Positions 16,675 to 25,380 of a stretch of DNA of 64,000 bases are shown here, in pieces. The DNA is taken from the NCBI GenBank assembly GCA_021648525.1, contig JAKISP010000006.1:1-64000 (forward strand). The letters are read 5' to 3'. This DNA comes from Gammaproteobacteria bacterium (GTDB lineage Bacteria > Pseudomonadota > Gammaproteobacteria > SZUA-140). The translations under genes and the position numbers were made by a program. The notes under the pieces were generated by a model. It worked only from the letters and a program-made list of their open reading frames with translations. It searched no databases and was not told the DNA's origin. Numbering within the stretch: position 1 is the stretch's first letter; the number at the start of each line of letters is the position of its first letter.

Positions 16675-17640
16675 CTACTCTGACGGATACAGTGCCAGTC
16701 GTTCAAGGCAGCGGTGTTGGTGGTCGTCACCCTGGCCCGGATGGATGGTGGTATCAGGCATGCGTAGGCCATAATCAACACCATTTTGTTCCGCATCAAT
16801 AATCCAGCGACATAACTGGCTGAGGCGTGATTCGGTGTCGAGTGTCTGTAGTGAGTCCCACTCAAACCACAGTTCACTTGATTCATTATCACCAAAGCGT
16901 TTGGTGTGCAATTTGTCGCTGTGGGCGGCGGCTTTCCAGTTAACATGCCGAGGGGAATCGCCAGGTTGATAGTCGCGGTAGCCGATGAAATCATCGCCGC
17001 CGTTTTGTGAGTTCTCTTTTCCACTGCCATCACCTTTGCTAATGGGCGATAGTGGCTCTGTTGCCGGGAGAGGATAGACTAAACATGATTTAGGTAGAGA
17101 AATATCACTCCAGGCGCGGAAGAACCCGAGTGGAAAGACACTGTCGATGGTGACTTTTTCCATCGTTTGCCAGCCGCGCTGAGTGGTGCCGCATGTGAGT
17201 TTTATCGCTACCATCTCATTATTAATATTGATGATGGCAGGTGAATCCCCTTTGAAGCGGGCGCAGATATTGTAGCGCGGGCGTTGGTCTGGGTTTTCAA
17301 TTTGTAGATGGAATGTTGCGATTGAGCCACAAAAGACGGCACTTGCTTTACCGGCCGATATTTTAAGCTGTAATAGATTGCGATAGGTGTGAATGATCGA
17401 TACCAGGCCGATACTGGCCAGGAGAAAGGTTAAAACAAAGCCAAGGCTGTTGTTGTAATTGGTTGCGCCGACCAGGAGTAGCATCAATAGCATCGCAAAG
17501 AGGATGCCGTAGTAAGTTGGCAAAATGTAGATACGCCGTCGAACTAAAATGATGGAGTTATTGCGTGCATTGCCGCTGCGGCGCTCTACGTTGAAAAGGC
17601 GTGCCGCAATGTTTTCAATCAGGGCTGGCAGGTATTTCAT
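16675..17640 (-). CDS. DUF58 domain membrane protein
   Basis: The 321-residue protein has two close membrane helices (about 38-56 and 63-83) followed by a beta-rich part and the DUF58 signature, FIGYRDYQPGDSPRHVNWKA near 215. DUF58 proteins are VWA-related partners of MoxR ATPases; the client is unknown. The gene sits between moxR (25 bases upstream) and tgpA (10 bases downstream) on the same strand, so the three are one operon. Confidence 0.92.
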   Translation of the reverse strand: MKYLPALIENIAARLFNVERRSGNARNNSIILVRRRIYILPTYYGILFAMLLMLLLVGATNYNNSLGFVLTFLLASIGLVSIIHTYRNLLQLKISAGKASAVFCGSIATFHLQIENPDQRPRYNICARFKGDSPAIININNEMVAIKLTCGTTQRGWQTMEKVTIDSVFPLGFFRAWSDISLPKSCLVYPLPATEPLSPISKGDGSGKENSQNGGDDFIGYRDYQPGDSPRHVNWKAAAHSDKLHTKRFGDNESSELWFEWDSLQTLDTESRLSQLCRWIIDAEQNGVDYGLRMPDTTIHPGQGDDHQHRCLERLALYPSE

Positions 17641-17664
17641 CAGGTGTTGCTTTAATTAGATGGT

Positions 17665-18630
17665 TTAATCGAGCGGTACTGTCAGCAGGTGTGATACGGC
17701 CTCAGCAGGCGCTAATGTTGAAAATTCAGCAGAAGGTTGCAGGCGGTGATTGGTTGTAGCGGGCAAGATCGCCTGAATGTCTTCCGGTAGTAGATGATCT
17801 CGCTGATCGAGCAGCGCCCATGCCTGCGCGCAGCGTAGTATCGCAATGCCTGCTCGCGGTGAGAGACCGTTGCGATAAAAAGGGCTGTGGCGAGTGAAGT
17901 GGAGAACTTTTTGTAGATAGTCGATCAGCGAGTCTGAGACATGCACCTGCGAAACCGCTTGTTGAAGGGCAAGCAGCTGTGTTGGCGATAGTGTGGTATT
18001 GAGTTCTTTCAGTATTTCGCGGCGATCTTCTCCTCTCAGCAGCTCTTTTTCATGGGCTTCATCGGGATATCCCATCTCCAGGCGCATCAGGAAACGATCA
18101 AGTTGGGATTCTGGTAGTTGAAAGGTACCAATTTGATTGCTGGGGTTCTGAGTTGCGATGACAAAAAATGGCGATGGTAGTGGATGGGTTTCGCCTTCGG
18201 TGGTGACCTGGTGCTCCTCCATTGCCTCTAGTAGTGCGCTCTGTGCCTTAGGGGTGGCGCGGTTAACCTCATCAGCCAGTACCAGTTGAGAAAAAACAGG
18301 GCCGGGATGAAATTTAAAGCTGGCACTATTCTGATCGTAGACGGATACGCCGAGAATATCGGCGGGTAACATGTCGCTAGTGAACTGGATGCGCTGAAAA
18401 TCGAGGCCGAGAACACGTGCCAACAGGTGAGCAAGGGTCGTTTTTCCGACGCCGGGCTGGTCTTCGATCAACAAATGGCCGCGTGCGATTAAGCAGGTTA
18501 GTGCCAGACGTAGCGTCTGCTCTTTGCCTAGAATGACCTTGTTCATCACTGCGAGAGTCTGCTGTAACCTGTCGATGTTTTTGTCTCTATTTTCAGCGGT
18601 GGTCAACATACTAGAAGCGATTGGACTCAT
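17665..18630 (-). CDS. MoxR-family AAA+ ATPase
   Basis: The 321-residue AAA+ protein shows Walker A (EDQPGVGKTTLAH near 57), FTSDMLPADILG near 83, Walker B (LVLADEVNRA near 117), sensor 1 (VIATQNP near 156) and the arginine-finger/lid region SQLDRFLMR and SPRAGIAIL. MoxR ATPases act as chaperones with VWA or DUF58 partners, here the DUF58 gene next to it. The ATG 18630 follows GAGAAAAAG. Confidence 0.94.
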   Translation of the reverse strand: MSPIASSMLTTAENRDKNIDRLQQTLAVMNKVILGKEQTLRLALTCLIARGHLLIEDQPGVGKTTLAHLLARVLGLDFQRIQFTSDMLPADILGVSVYDQNSASFKFHPGPVFSQLVLADEVNRATPKAQSALLEAMEEHQVTTEGETHPLPSPFFVIATQNPSNQIGTFQLPESQLDRFLMRLEMGYPDEAHEKELLRGEDRREILKELNTTLSPTQLLALQQAVSQVHVSDSLIDYLQKVLHFTRHSPFYRNGLSPRAGIAILRCAQAWALLDQRDHLLPEDIQAILPATTNHRLQPSAEFSTLAPAEAVSHLLTVPLD

Positions 18631-18771
18631 CTTTTTCTCGTTGAAATCATTGGCTTAATTAGCCATTAAGGTGGATGTTTTTTAGCTGTCTGTAGATAAA
18701 GATTAGCGGCAGGGAAAAAGGATGATTTAATCGGTTATCTCAGCAAAACAGTTGGGATGGTGTTGCTAATT

Positions 18772-19590
18772 TTAATTTCGTTGTAGTGTGATTGCTGCTG
18801 GGATCTGGATTTCAACTGCCAGTGGGAGGTGATCGGAGAGGGTTTCATTGATTACTTCAACGCTGCGAATTCTGACTGACTGAGTGGTCAGGATATGGTC
18901 AATGTTGCGCACTGGTTTCCAGCTGGGGTAGGTGTTGTTGATGGCGGCTGGACGAGAGAGGTTGGTATCACGCAGTAGCATCGCCATCTCTTCGCTGTTG
19001 GGCTGGCAGTTCAAATCACCCATGACGACAACATGCTCAAATCGATTGACTAGACCACTGATAAAGTTGAACTGGTAGGTGCGGGCACTTTTACTGAGCG
19101 CAAGGTGAGCCATCAAGATGATTAATGGATTTTCAGGTGTACCATAGCGGGCTTCCATTACCCCGCGACCGGGTAGCAGCCCTGGCAGCTTATGCGTGGT
19201 GACCTGGTAGGGTTTGTATTTACTCAGCAGGCCGTTGCTATGCTGAGCAAACTTGCCCAGATTGCGGTTTGTCTGTTTATGCCAGTGTGGGAAATTCGCC
19301 TTTTTAGCAAGATATTCTATCTGGTTGATGAAAAAACTGCGCATGCTACCGCCATCGGCCTCTTGCAGGGCGACGAGGTCAAACTGGCTGATGACATCGG
19401 CGATGCGGTCGAGATTATCGAATGAGCGTGAGTGGGGCAGCAGATGTTTCCAGCATTGTGTCACGTAATGATGCATGTGAGTGGACGCCATACCGACCTG
19501 AATGTTGAAACTGAGCAGCTTAATGCGGTGGTCATCCACGCTTGTTATGGATGCCATTTGAGGGTTTTTAAGTGTGGATATTGGCTTCAT
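18772..19590 (-). CDS. Endonuclease/exonuclease/phosphatase family protein
   Basis: The 272-residue protein has the EEP fold: KLLSFNIQVG near 28, metal-binding Glu in DLVALQEADGG near 74, MAHLALS near 160, VVMGDLNCQP near 188, and the closing SDHLPLAVEI near 250. The family includes DNA repair exonucleases, sphingomyelinases and lipid phosphatases. There is no signal peptide, so it is probably cytoplasmic. The substrate cannot be told from sequence. It is monocistronic. Confidence 0.85.
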   Translation of the reverse strand: MKPISTLKNPQMASITSVDDHRIKLLSFNIQVGMASTHMHHYVTQCWKHLLPHSRSFDNLDRIADVISQFDLVALQEADGGSMRSFFINQIEYLAKKANFPHWHKQTNRNLGKFAQHSNGLLSKYKPYQVTTHKLPGLLPGRGVMEARYGTPENPLIILMAHLALSKSARTYQFNFISGLVNRFEHVVVMGDLNCQPNSEEMAMLLRDTNLSRPAAINNTYPSWKPVRNIDHILTTQSVRIRSVEVINETLSDHLPLAVEIQIPAAITLQRN

Positions 19591-19874
19591 TTCTTTAATA
19601 TTAAGATGGCTATTAAATTCATTTTATCTCCAGGTGATGGAGCGCAACGTGCCGCGCCATTAACTATTGATAGTAGCGGCACGTTGCCAATTCAATAGAG
19701 CACAAAATTAATAAAAGGCCCAGGCACGATTGTTCGTTTGCGCCCCCTGAGGTGTTAATAGCGTATTCAGCCGGATCAGAGAACAAAACCTCTGTTTGTG
19801 CAAAGGTCTCAATAAGGAAATGGTAGTGGGATATTTCCGGCTTAATGGCTGACAAATAAGGTCGCAATGAATAA
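19591..19874. other. Intergenic region with inverted repeat and possible IS-end remnant
   Basis: An 11-bp perfect inverted repeat (CAACGTGCCGC at 19645-19655, GCGGCACGTTG at 19676-19686, 20-base spacer) lies upstream of the nuclease gene. At 19799-19810 the sequence GTGCAAAGGTCTC-like end matches, with one change, the termini of the MITE-like element at 20680-20840. This suggests a single degraded end of the same family. A 67-codon minus-strand frame (19664-19867) runs through it and has no recognisable product. Confidence 0.45.
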
Positions 19875-20510
19875 TTAAGAGCTGCCTTCGAGTTTGATCA
19901 AATGATTGATCGCTTTGATCACCCCCGGAAAGCCCTGTTTACCCATGCCGGTGTCGATGCGGTATTTACCGTTGACAATCACGGTTGGGGTGCCTTGAAT
20001 GCCATATTTTCGGGCGAACAGCTGGACACGGCGGACCTTGCTGTTAACACTAAAAGAGTTAAAGGTTTTGCGAAAGTCATCATTGCTAATGCCGTGTTCA
20101 GCAAAGAAGTCCATCAGCTTTTTTTCGCTATTCAGGCGACGTTTTTCATTGTGGATGGCTTCAAAAAAAGGCATGTGAATCTCTTCCAGCTTGCCAAGGG
20201 CCTGGGCGGTAAAGAAGGCGCGGGCATGGATTGCCCAATTTGGATTCAGGATAACCGGGATGCGAATAAACTCAACATTGTCTGGTTGGGTTTTCAACCA
20301 ACGATCAAGGTGTACCTGAAAGCGATGGCAGTGTGGGCAGCCGTACCAGAACATCTCAATGACTTCGATCTTGCCGCTGCTTTTCATCGGCGGTTGCGCC
20401 GGTTGTACTAGTTGGTAGTTGACCCCCTCTGTCACTGGGCCTGCAGCATGTGTCGTGGGGATAAAGGCAATAAACAGGAGTGGGATCAGGCTTGCTAACA
20501 CGCTTTTCAT
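19875..20510 (-). CDS. dsbA: Thiol:disulfide interchange protein DsbA
   Basis: The 211-residue periplasmic oxidoreductase introduces disulfide bonds into exported proteins, which suits a type II secreting organism. It has a signal peptide (cleaved near THAA), the thioredoxin-fold active site CPHC in FWYGCPHCHRF near 60, the inserted helical domain, and the cis-proline loop GIQGTPTVIVNG near 170. The ATG at 20510 is chosen because GAGGTG lies just upstream; the longer TTG start at 20528 is unlikely. It is monocistronic, divergent from the MITE and the second cNMP gene. Confidence 0.94.
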   Translation of the reverse strand: MKSVLASLIPLLFIAFIPTTHAAGPVTEGVNYQLVQPAQPPMKSSGKIEVIEMFWYGCPHCHRFQVHLDRWLKTQPDNVEFIRIPVILNPNWAIHARAFFTAQALGKLEEIHMPFFEAIHNEKRRLNSEKKLMDFFAEHGISNDDFRKTFNSFSVNSKVRRVQLFARKYGIQGTPTVIVNGKYRIDTGMGKQGFPGVIKAINHLIKLEGSS

Positions 20511-20679
20511 CGGTGGCACCTCAGTCAATATCGGGAAATTTGTATTTGAAATTGTATGGTTATTATTTAGAGAGATTAGCTCTCAGTGATACCTAAGACT
20601 ATTCAAGTTTCGATTTATACGCAATAACCAGAGTGAATTTATCGGTGTTTAATGATGAATGAGGTATCATGCATCATAC

Positions 20680-20840
20680 TGAGGCCTTTGCACGATACAA
20701 TTCACGAATAAAAAGGGCTAATATTCCCCTGCTTTTCGTTAGAAAACTTGTCAATAGCTCGCTATTAACTGCGCTTTCTGCCTCAATCAGGAAAATATTA
20801 GCTCATTTTTCTTTCGCGCCTGTATCGTGCAAAGGCCTCA
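20680..20840. mobile_element. MITE-like element with 20-bp terminal inverted repeats
   Basis: The ends TGAGGCCTTTGCACGATACA (20680-20699) and its exact complement (20821-20840) flank 121 bases with no coding capacity. Similarity continues inward: both sides carry GCTAATATT about 35 bases from the end, and a looser match further in. The whole unit could fold into one long hairpin. No clear target-site duplication was found. It lies in the divergent region between dsbA and the cNMP gene, so it may supply or disrupt promoter elements; the downstream start is 39 bases away. A related single end may exist at 19799. Confidence 0.85.
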
Positions 20841-20878
20841 TAATTTCAATAGAATTAAGATTTTGCAGGAGATAGTTG

Positions 20879-21370
20879 ATGACAACAAAACCTTTTGATT
20901 TGGCTCAGTTCCTCAATCAGCAGCATCTGTGTGAGTCGTTAACGATCAAGGAAGTTCAGACGTTACTCGATTACACCGAGCTAGTGGAATATAAAAAGGG
21001 TGATGTCATCACTGATATCGGTGAGGTGGGTGATGCGATCTATTTTGTGGTCTCGGGTGAAACCGCGCTGGTTTATGAAGAACGCGGCAGTGAGATGGAG
21101 ATTGGCCGCATGTCTGAAGGTGAACTGGTCGGTGAGATGTCCTTTTTTGATCGTCAGCCACGCCTGTTACGGATGCGTGTTGCGACCGATAACACGCAGC
21201 TGATGAAATTGTCGCGCGTGATGTATGACCGTCTGCGTATTGAACACCCTTATCTAGCGGTGGTCTTTCTGGAACATGCAATCATCAGTCTTGATCATCT
21301 GGTGCGTCGTGTGAGCAGTAATGAGATGAGCCTGAGCCGTTATGTGTATGGGCGTGGTGGTAAGCGTTAA
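20879..21370 (+). CDS. Cyclic nucleotide-binding domain protein (second copy type)
   Basis: The 163-residue protein is another stand-alone cNMP-binding beta-roll: GDVITDIGEVGDAIYFVVSG near 42, EGELVGEMSFFDRQPRLLRMR near 82 and a C-terminal helix. It has no helix-turn-helix. AGGAG lies 8 bases before ATG 20879. It differs clearly from the protein at 14165-14668 in sequence. The MITE ends 39 bases upstream. EngB follows after 36 bases and may be co-transcribed. Ligand and partner are unknown. Confidence 0.82.
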   Translation: MTTKPFDLAQFLNQQHLCESLTIKEVQTLLDYTELVEYKKGDVITDIGEVGDAIYFVVSGETALVYEERGSEMEIGRMSEGELVGEMSFFDRQPRLLRMRVATDNTQLMKLSRVMYDRLRIEHPYLAVVFLEHAIISLDHLVRRVSSNEMSLSRYVYGRGGKR

Positions 21371-21406
21371 CCCTGTCCTGTTATGACGCAAATATGTGTG
21401 AGTTGA

Positions 21407-22033
21407 ATGATGCCTGAGCCGAACCACCCCTATCGCCGTGCCACCTTTATGTTGAGTGTGGCATCGCTTTCTCAGTTGCCAGATGACGAGGGGGCTGAGG
21501 TGGCGATTGTGGGACGCTCCAATGCGGGCAAATCGAGTGCGATCAATACCATTACCGGGATTAACGCGCTGGCACGTACCAGCAAAACACCAGGGCGCAC
21601 TCAGCAGATCAATTATTTTGAGATTGCTGATGAGCGTCGCCTGGCAGATCTGCCAGGGTATGGCTATGCCAAAGTGCCACTCAGCACCAAACAAAAATGG
21701 ATGAAGTTGATCGAAGATTACTTTCAGACCCGTCAGTCCTTGAAGGGGTTGATTATTGTAATGGATTGTCGTCGTCCGCTGCAGGAACTCGATTGTCAGT
21801 TGCTGGCCTGGTGCCGTGAGGCGAAGATGCCGGTTCATCTACTGCTGACCAAAGCGGATAAGTTGAGCCGTGGCGCCGCAGGCAATATGTTGCAAGCGGT
21901 GCGCCGAGATGTTGCTAAGGATTTTAATGCCGAGGGCGATCAGGAGATCTCGATGCAGCTTTTTTCATCATTGAAAAAGGTGGGGATTGATGAGGCGCAT
22001 GCCTGTCTGGATGGTTGGTTGAAGCCTGGGTAG
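21407..22033 (+). CDS. engB: Ribosome biogenesis GTPase EngB (YihA/YsxC)
   Basis: The 208-residue GTPase is needed for 50S subunit assembly. G1 is GRSNAGKSS near 37, G3 is DLPGYGYAKV near 81 and G4 is LLTKADKLS near 147; the segment SKTPGRTQQINYF is the family-specific switch I. It is convergent with polA, the arrangement found across gammaproteobacteria where a small RNA gene lies between them. Confidence 0.95.
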   Translation: MMPEPNHPYRRATFMLSVASLSQLPDDEGAEVAIVGRSNAGKSSAINTITGINALARTSKTPGRTQQINYFEIADERRLADLPGYGYAKVPLSTKQKWMKLIEDYFQTRQSLKGLIIVMDCRRPLQELDCQLLAWCREAKMPVHLLLTKADKLSRGAAGNMLQAVRRDVAKDFNAEGDQEISMQLFSSLKKVGIDEAHACLDGWLKPG

Positions 22034-22042
22034 AAAATTGAG

Positions 22043-22172
22043 GATAAAAAAATCCCCGGTTATTTTAGAGAGAGGGAGGGAATAACCGGGGTTAAAATTC
22101 ATACTCAGCCTGGGGTGGCTGAGTAAGAAGGGGCCACTCAGGGAGGCTGAGTGGTTGTGTCCAAAGACACAC
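22043..22172 (-). ncRNA. Candidate small regulatory RNA between polA and engB (Spot 42/ErsA locus)
   Basis: On the minus strand four hairpins follow each other: stem TGTGTC/GACACA (22171-22156); CCACTCAG/CTGAGTGG with loop CCTCC (22154-22134); ACTCAGCC/GGCTGAGT with loop ACCCCA (22124-22103); then an 11-bp stem CCCCGGTTATT/AATAACCGGGG with a pyrimidine loop (CCCTCCCTCTCTCTAA) at 22091-22054, closed by seven T residues (a strong Rho-independent terminator, to 22043). All loops are C-rich and the second equals an anti-Shine-Dalgarno core. Spot 42 in enterobacteria and ErsA in Pseudomonas occupy the same place, on the polA strand. The 5' end near 22172 and the promoter are guesses; part could be the polA 3' UTR. 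Confidence 0.7.
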
Positions 22173-22279
22173 TTGTAAAGTAAGACGGCCAATGTTTGAA
22201 AAAGTTCAGCTTTTTTTAATCTTTTTTCGAAAAAAACTTAAAAAAGGTCATTTTTCTTCCAAATTACGCTAATTTCACC

Positions 22280-25003
22280 TTAATGTGCCTCATCCCAGTT
22301 GATTCCATCACCGATATCGACCACTAACGGGACTGCAAGCCTGGCGGCATCTGTCATGCAGCTGCGGATGCCATCTCTGGCGGCCGCTAGTTGATTTTCC
22401 GCAACCTCAAAAACGAGCTCATCGTGTACCTGCATCACCATTGTCACATCGATCGAATCATTTTCAAGCCATGCCGCAGTTTTTAGCATCGCTAGTTTGA
22501 TAATGTCCGCGGCGCTGCCCTGCATCGGTGCGTTGATCGCAGCGCGTTCGGCGTACTGACGGCGTTGTGCATTGCGTGCGCTGATCTCAGGCAGATAGAG
22601 GCGGCGACCGAAGAGGGTCTCGACATAACCGTCGGCCCTGGCTGTTTCACGCATGCGGTCCATGTAGGAGAGCACGCCGGGGTAACGGCTGAAATAGAGG
22701 TCGATATACTCCTGCGCCTCTTTGCGGCCCACGCCGAGCTGTTTGGCGAGGCCAAAGGCGGACATGCCGTAGATCAGGCCGAAGTTGATCGCCTTGGCGC
22801 GGCGGCGCTGCTCCGAGGTAACACTAATCGGCATTGTGTTGAAGATCTCGGCGGCGGTGGCGCTGTGGATATCATCACCGCGCTGGAAGGCGTCGAGCAG
22901 GCCAGCATCCCCTGAAAGGTGCGCCATAATGCGTAGCTCGATCTGTGAATAATCGGCCGCGACGATGATTTTACCCTTAGGGGCGATAAAGGCCTGGCGA
23001 ATGCGTCGTCCCTCTTTGTTGCGGATTGGGATGTTTTGCAGATTGGGGTTGCTGGATGAGAGTCGCCCGGTGGCGGTTACCGCCTGGTGGTATGAGGTGT
23101 GAACACGGCCAGTTTTGGGGTGGATCTGTTTGGGCAGTTTGTCGGTATAGGTCGATTTGAGTTTACTCATGCCGCGATGTTCGAGAATCAACTTTGGCAG
23201 CGGGTAGTCGAGCGCTAGCTCTTGCAAGACCTCTTCAGCCGTCGATGGCTGTCCTTTCGGGGTCTTCTTTATAATAGGTAGCTGCTGTTTCTCAAACAGA
23301 ATCTCCTGAATCTGTTTGGGTGAACTGAGGTTGAATTCCTGTTCAGCGACAATAAAGGCCTCTTGTTCGATCTGCTGCATCCGCTCGCTTAGCTCGCCAC
23401 TCTGAATGTTGAGCATCTCGGCGTCGACTAACACGCCGTGGTATTCCATGCTGGCGAGGATCGGCAGTAGTGGTAACTCAATGTCATTAAATAGCTTGTG
23501 CAGTGCCTTGTCACCTTCGACCTGCGGCCATAGTTTTTGATGCAATTGCAGGGTGATGTCGGCATCTTCGGCGGCGTAGGGCGATGCAGTCTCAAGCGGC
23601 ACCTGATTAAAGGTGATCTGTTTCGCCCCCTTTCCGGCAACATCCTCGTAGTGGATGGTCTCCACACCAAGGTGGTTTTTCGCTAGTGAACCCATATCGT
23701 GGCGCGAGGCGGTGCTGTTGAGTACGTATGATTCGAGCATCGTGTCAAACGCAATACCACGTAGCTGGATGCCATAATTGAGCAATACATTGGTGTCGTA
23801 TTTGAGATTCTGCCCGACTTTTTTGCGCGCTTCATCTTCAAGTAGCGGGCGTAGCTGTTCGAGAACAGTGGTGCGATCGAGTTGCGCTGGGGCATCTTCG
23901 TAGTCATGGGCGAGCGGTACGTAGGCGGCAGCACCCGCTTCGGTGGCAAACGAGACGCCGACAATTTCAGCTTCAATATAATCGAGACTGGTGGTCTCAG
24001 TATCAAACGAAAACAGTTCGGCGCTGTTTAGCTGAGTGATCCATTTATCCAGCGAGGCCTGGTCGAGAATGGTGTCGTAGTGGCATTCAATTGGGGTAGG
24101 TGTTTCTGTTTCGCTTGCTGAGGATTGATCTGAAGACGCGTCATGTTCAAGCTCATCCAGCCAGCGTTTGAATTCCAGTTGCTGAAACAGTTCGCGTAGC
24201 GCATCAATATCGGCTGGTTGTGTCTGCAGTGTCTCGGGTGTTTCGGCGAGCGGTACATCAAGTTTGATGGTGGTGAGCTGGCGCGAGAGTGGTAGCTGTG
24301 CCATGTTGGCGCGGAATTTTTCGCCAATCTTGCCCTTGATGGTCTCGGCCTGGTTGATGATCTCATCGAGCGAGCCATACTGGGTAAACCATTTAACCGC
24401 CGTTTTGGGGCCAACACCAGGGATGCCGGGGATGTTGTCAGAGGTATCGCCAATCAGCGCTAGATAGTCGATGATCTGCTCTGGTGGCAGGCCAAACTTT
24501 TCGATCACACCAGCACGATCGAGTTTCTTGTTGTTCATGGTATTGACCAGCGAGATATGTTCATTGACTAGCTGAGCCATATCTTTATCGCCGGTCGAGA
24601 TCACGCTACGAATTCCACTTGCGGCCGCTTGTTGAGCCAGTGTGCCGATGACATCATCGGCCTCAACCCCTGCTTCGACGATACACGGTAACCCCATGGC
24701 GCGCACCACGGCATGTAGTGGCTCGATCTGCGTGCGCAGTTCGTCCGGCATCGGAGGGCGGTTTGCTTTGTACTGATCAAACATCTCGTCACGAAAGGTC
24801 TTGCCTTTGGCATCAAATACGACCGCAACATAGTCTGGACTATATTCATCGATCAACGTGCGCAGCATATTAATCACGCCGTAGATTGCGCCGGTTGCCT
24901 GCCCCTGCGAGTTGGTCAGCGGTGGCATCGCATGGAAGGCACGATAAAGATAAGAAGAGCCGTCGATCAAGATCAGCAGTTTGCTAGTGGTGTTTTTAGT
25001 CAT
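22280..25003 (-). CDS. polA: DNA polymerase I
   Basis: The 907-residue enzyme removes RNA primers and fills gaps in lagging-strand synthesis and repair. All three domains are intact: the 5'-3' exonuclease (ILIDGSSYLYRAFHAMPPLT, VEADDVIGTLA, IPGVGPKTAVKW), the proofreading 3'-5' exonuclease (FSFDTETTSLD near 345) and the polymerase (motif A AADYSQIELRIMAH, motif B RRRAKAINFGLIYGMSAFG, motif C QVHDELVFEV). The length is as in other gammaproteobacteria. The 3' side holds the candidate small RNA; the 5' side is divergent from a LOG remnant. Confidence 0.97.
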   Translation of the reverse strand: MTKNTTSKLLILIDGSSYLYRAFHAMPPLTNSQGQATGAIYGVINMLRTLIDEYSPDYVAVVFDAKGKTFRDEMFDQYKANRPPMPDELRTQIEPLHAVVRAMGLPCIVEAGVEADDVIGTLAQQAAASGIRSVISTGDKDMAQLVNEHISLVNTMNNKKLDRAGVIEKFGLPPEQIIDYLALIGDTSDNIPGIPGVGPKTAVKWFTQYGSLDEIINQAETIKGKIGEKFRANMAQLPLSRQLTTIKLDVPLAETPETLQTQPADIDALRELFQQLEFKRWLDELEHDASSDQSSASETETPTPIECHYDTILDQASLDKWITQLNSAELFSFDTETTSLDYIEAEIVGVSFATEAGAAAYVPLAHDYEDAPAQLDRTTVLEQLRPLLEDEARKKVGQNLKYDTNVLLNYGIQLRGIAFDTMLESYVLNSTASRHDMGSLAKNHLGVETIHYEDVAGKGAKQITFNQVPLETASPYAAEDADITLQLHQKLWPQVEGDKALHKLFNDIELPLLPILASMEYHGVLVDAEMLNIQSGELSERMQQIEQEAFIVAEQEFNLSSPKQIQEILFEKQQLPIIKKTPKGQPSTAEEVLQELALDYPLPKLILEHRGMSKLKSTYTDKLPKQIHPKTGRVHTSYHQAVTATGRLSSSNPNLQNIPIRNKEGRRIRQAFIAPKGKIIVAADYSQIELRIMAHLSGDAGLLDAFQRGDDIHSATAAEIFNTMPISVTSEQRRRAKAINFGLIYGMSAFGLAKQLGVGRKEAQEYIDLYFSRYPGVLSYMDRMRETARADGYVETLFGRRLYLPEISARNAQRRQYAERAAINAPMQGSAADIIKLAMLKTAAWLENDSIDVTMVMQVHDELVFEVAENQLAAARDGIRSCMTDAARLAVPLVVDIGDGINWDEAH

Positions 25004-25093
25004 GGAGTTAATATAGTTGGTTTATGGTCGGGGTTGATCTGCTAATATTGGGGTTAGTGGGTACCATTATAATGATCTAGCGTTAAAAAGTGT

Positions 25094-25380
25094 TATGGAC
25101 GAACGAACAAAAGCGGGTCATCCCTCTTTAACGGGCCAACCGATGAGGCTAGTCAGACGTAGAAGCCTTGATTATTCTGGTGAGCCGCAAGTTTTGGGCG
25201 GGGCTGTTGAACTGGTTTGAGCAGACGCTGGTGGTTGAGGACACGATCAGTGTCGAAGATTTTGAACTGTTTGAGGTGTTGGATACTCCTCGGGCGGTGG
25301 TCGATGCGATATTTCAGCATTATGAAGAACGCGGATTTGAACCATCCGCCGAAGAGCGTGAGAGATTACTGATGTTATGA
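25094..25380 (+). pseudogene. LOG family (TIGR00730) phosphoribohydrolase, C-terminal remnant
   Basis: The frame from TTG 25168 gives about 70 residues, IILVSRKFWAGLLNWFEQTL then ISVEDFELFEVLDTPRAVVDAI. This matches the C-terminal end of lysine-decarboxylase-like LOG proteins (cytokinin-type nucleotide phosphoribohydrolases), which are normally 200 or more residues with a PGGxGTxxE motif; that motif is missing. Just upstream a short frame from ATG 25094 (MDERTKAGHPSLTG) runs into a different reading frame and stops near 25218, and may be the original N-terminus. The gene has lost its middle. Its stop overlaps the next start (ATGA). Confidence 0.7.
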
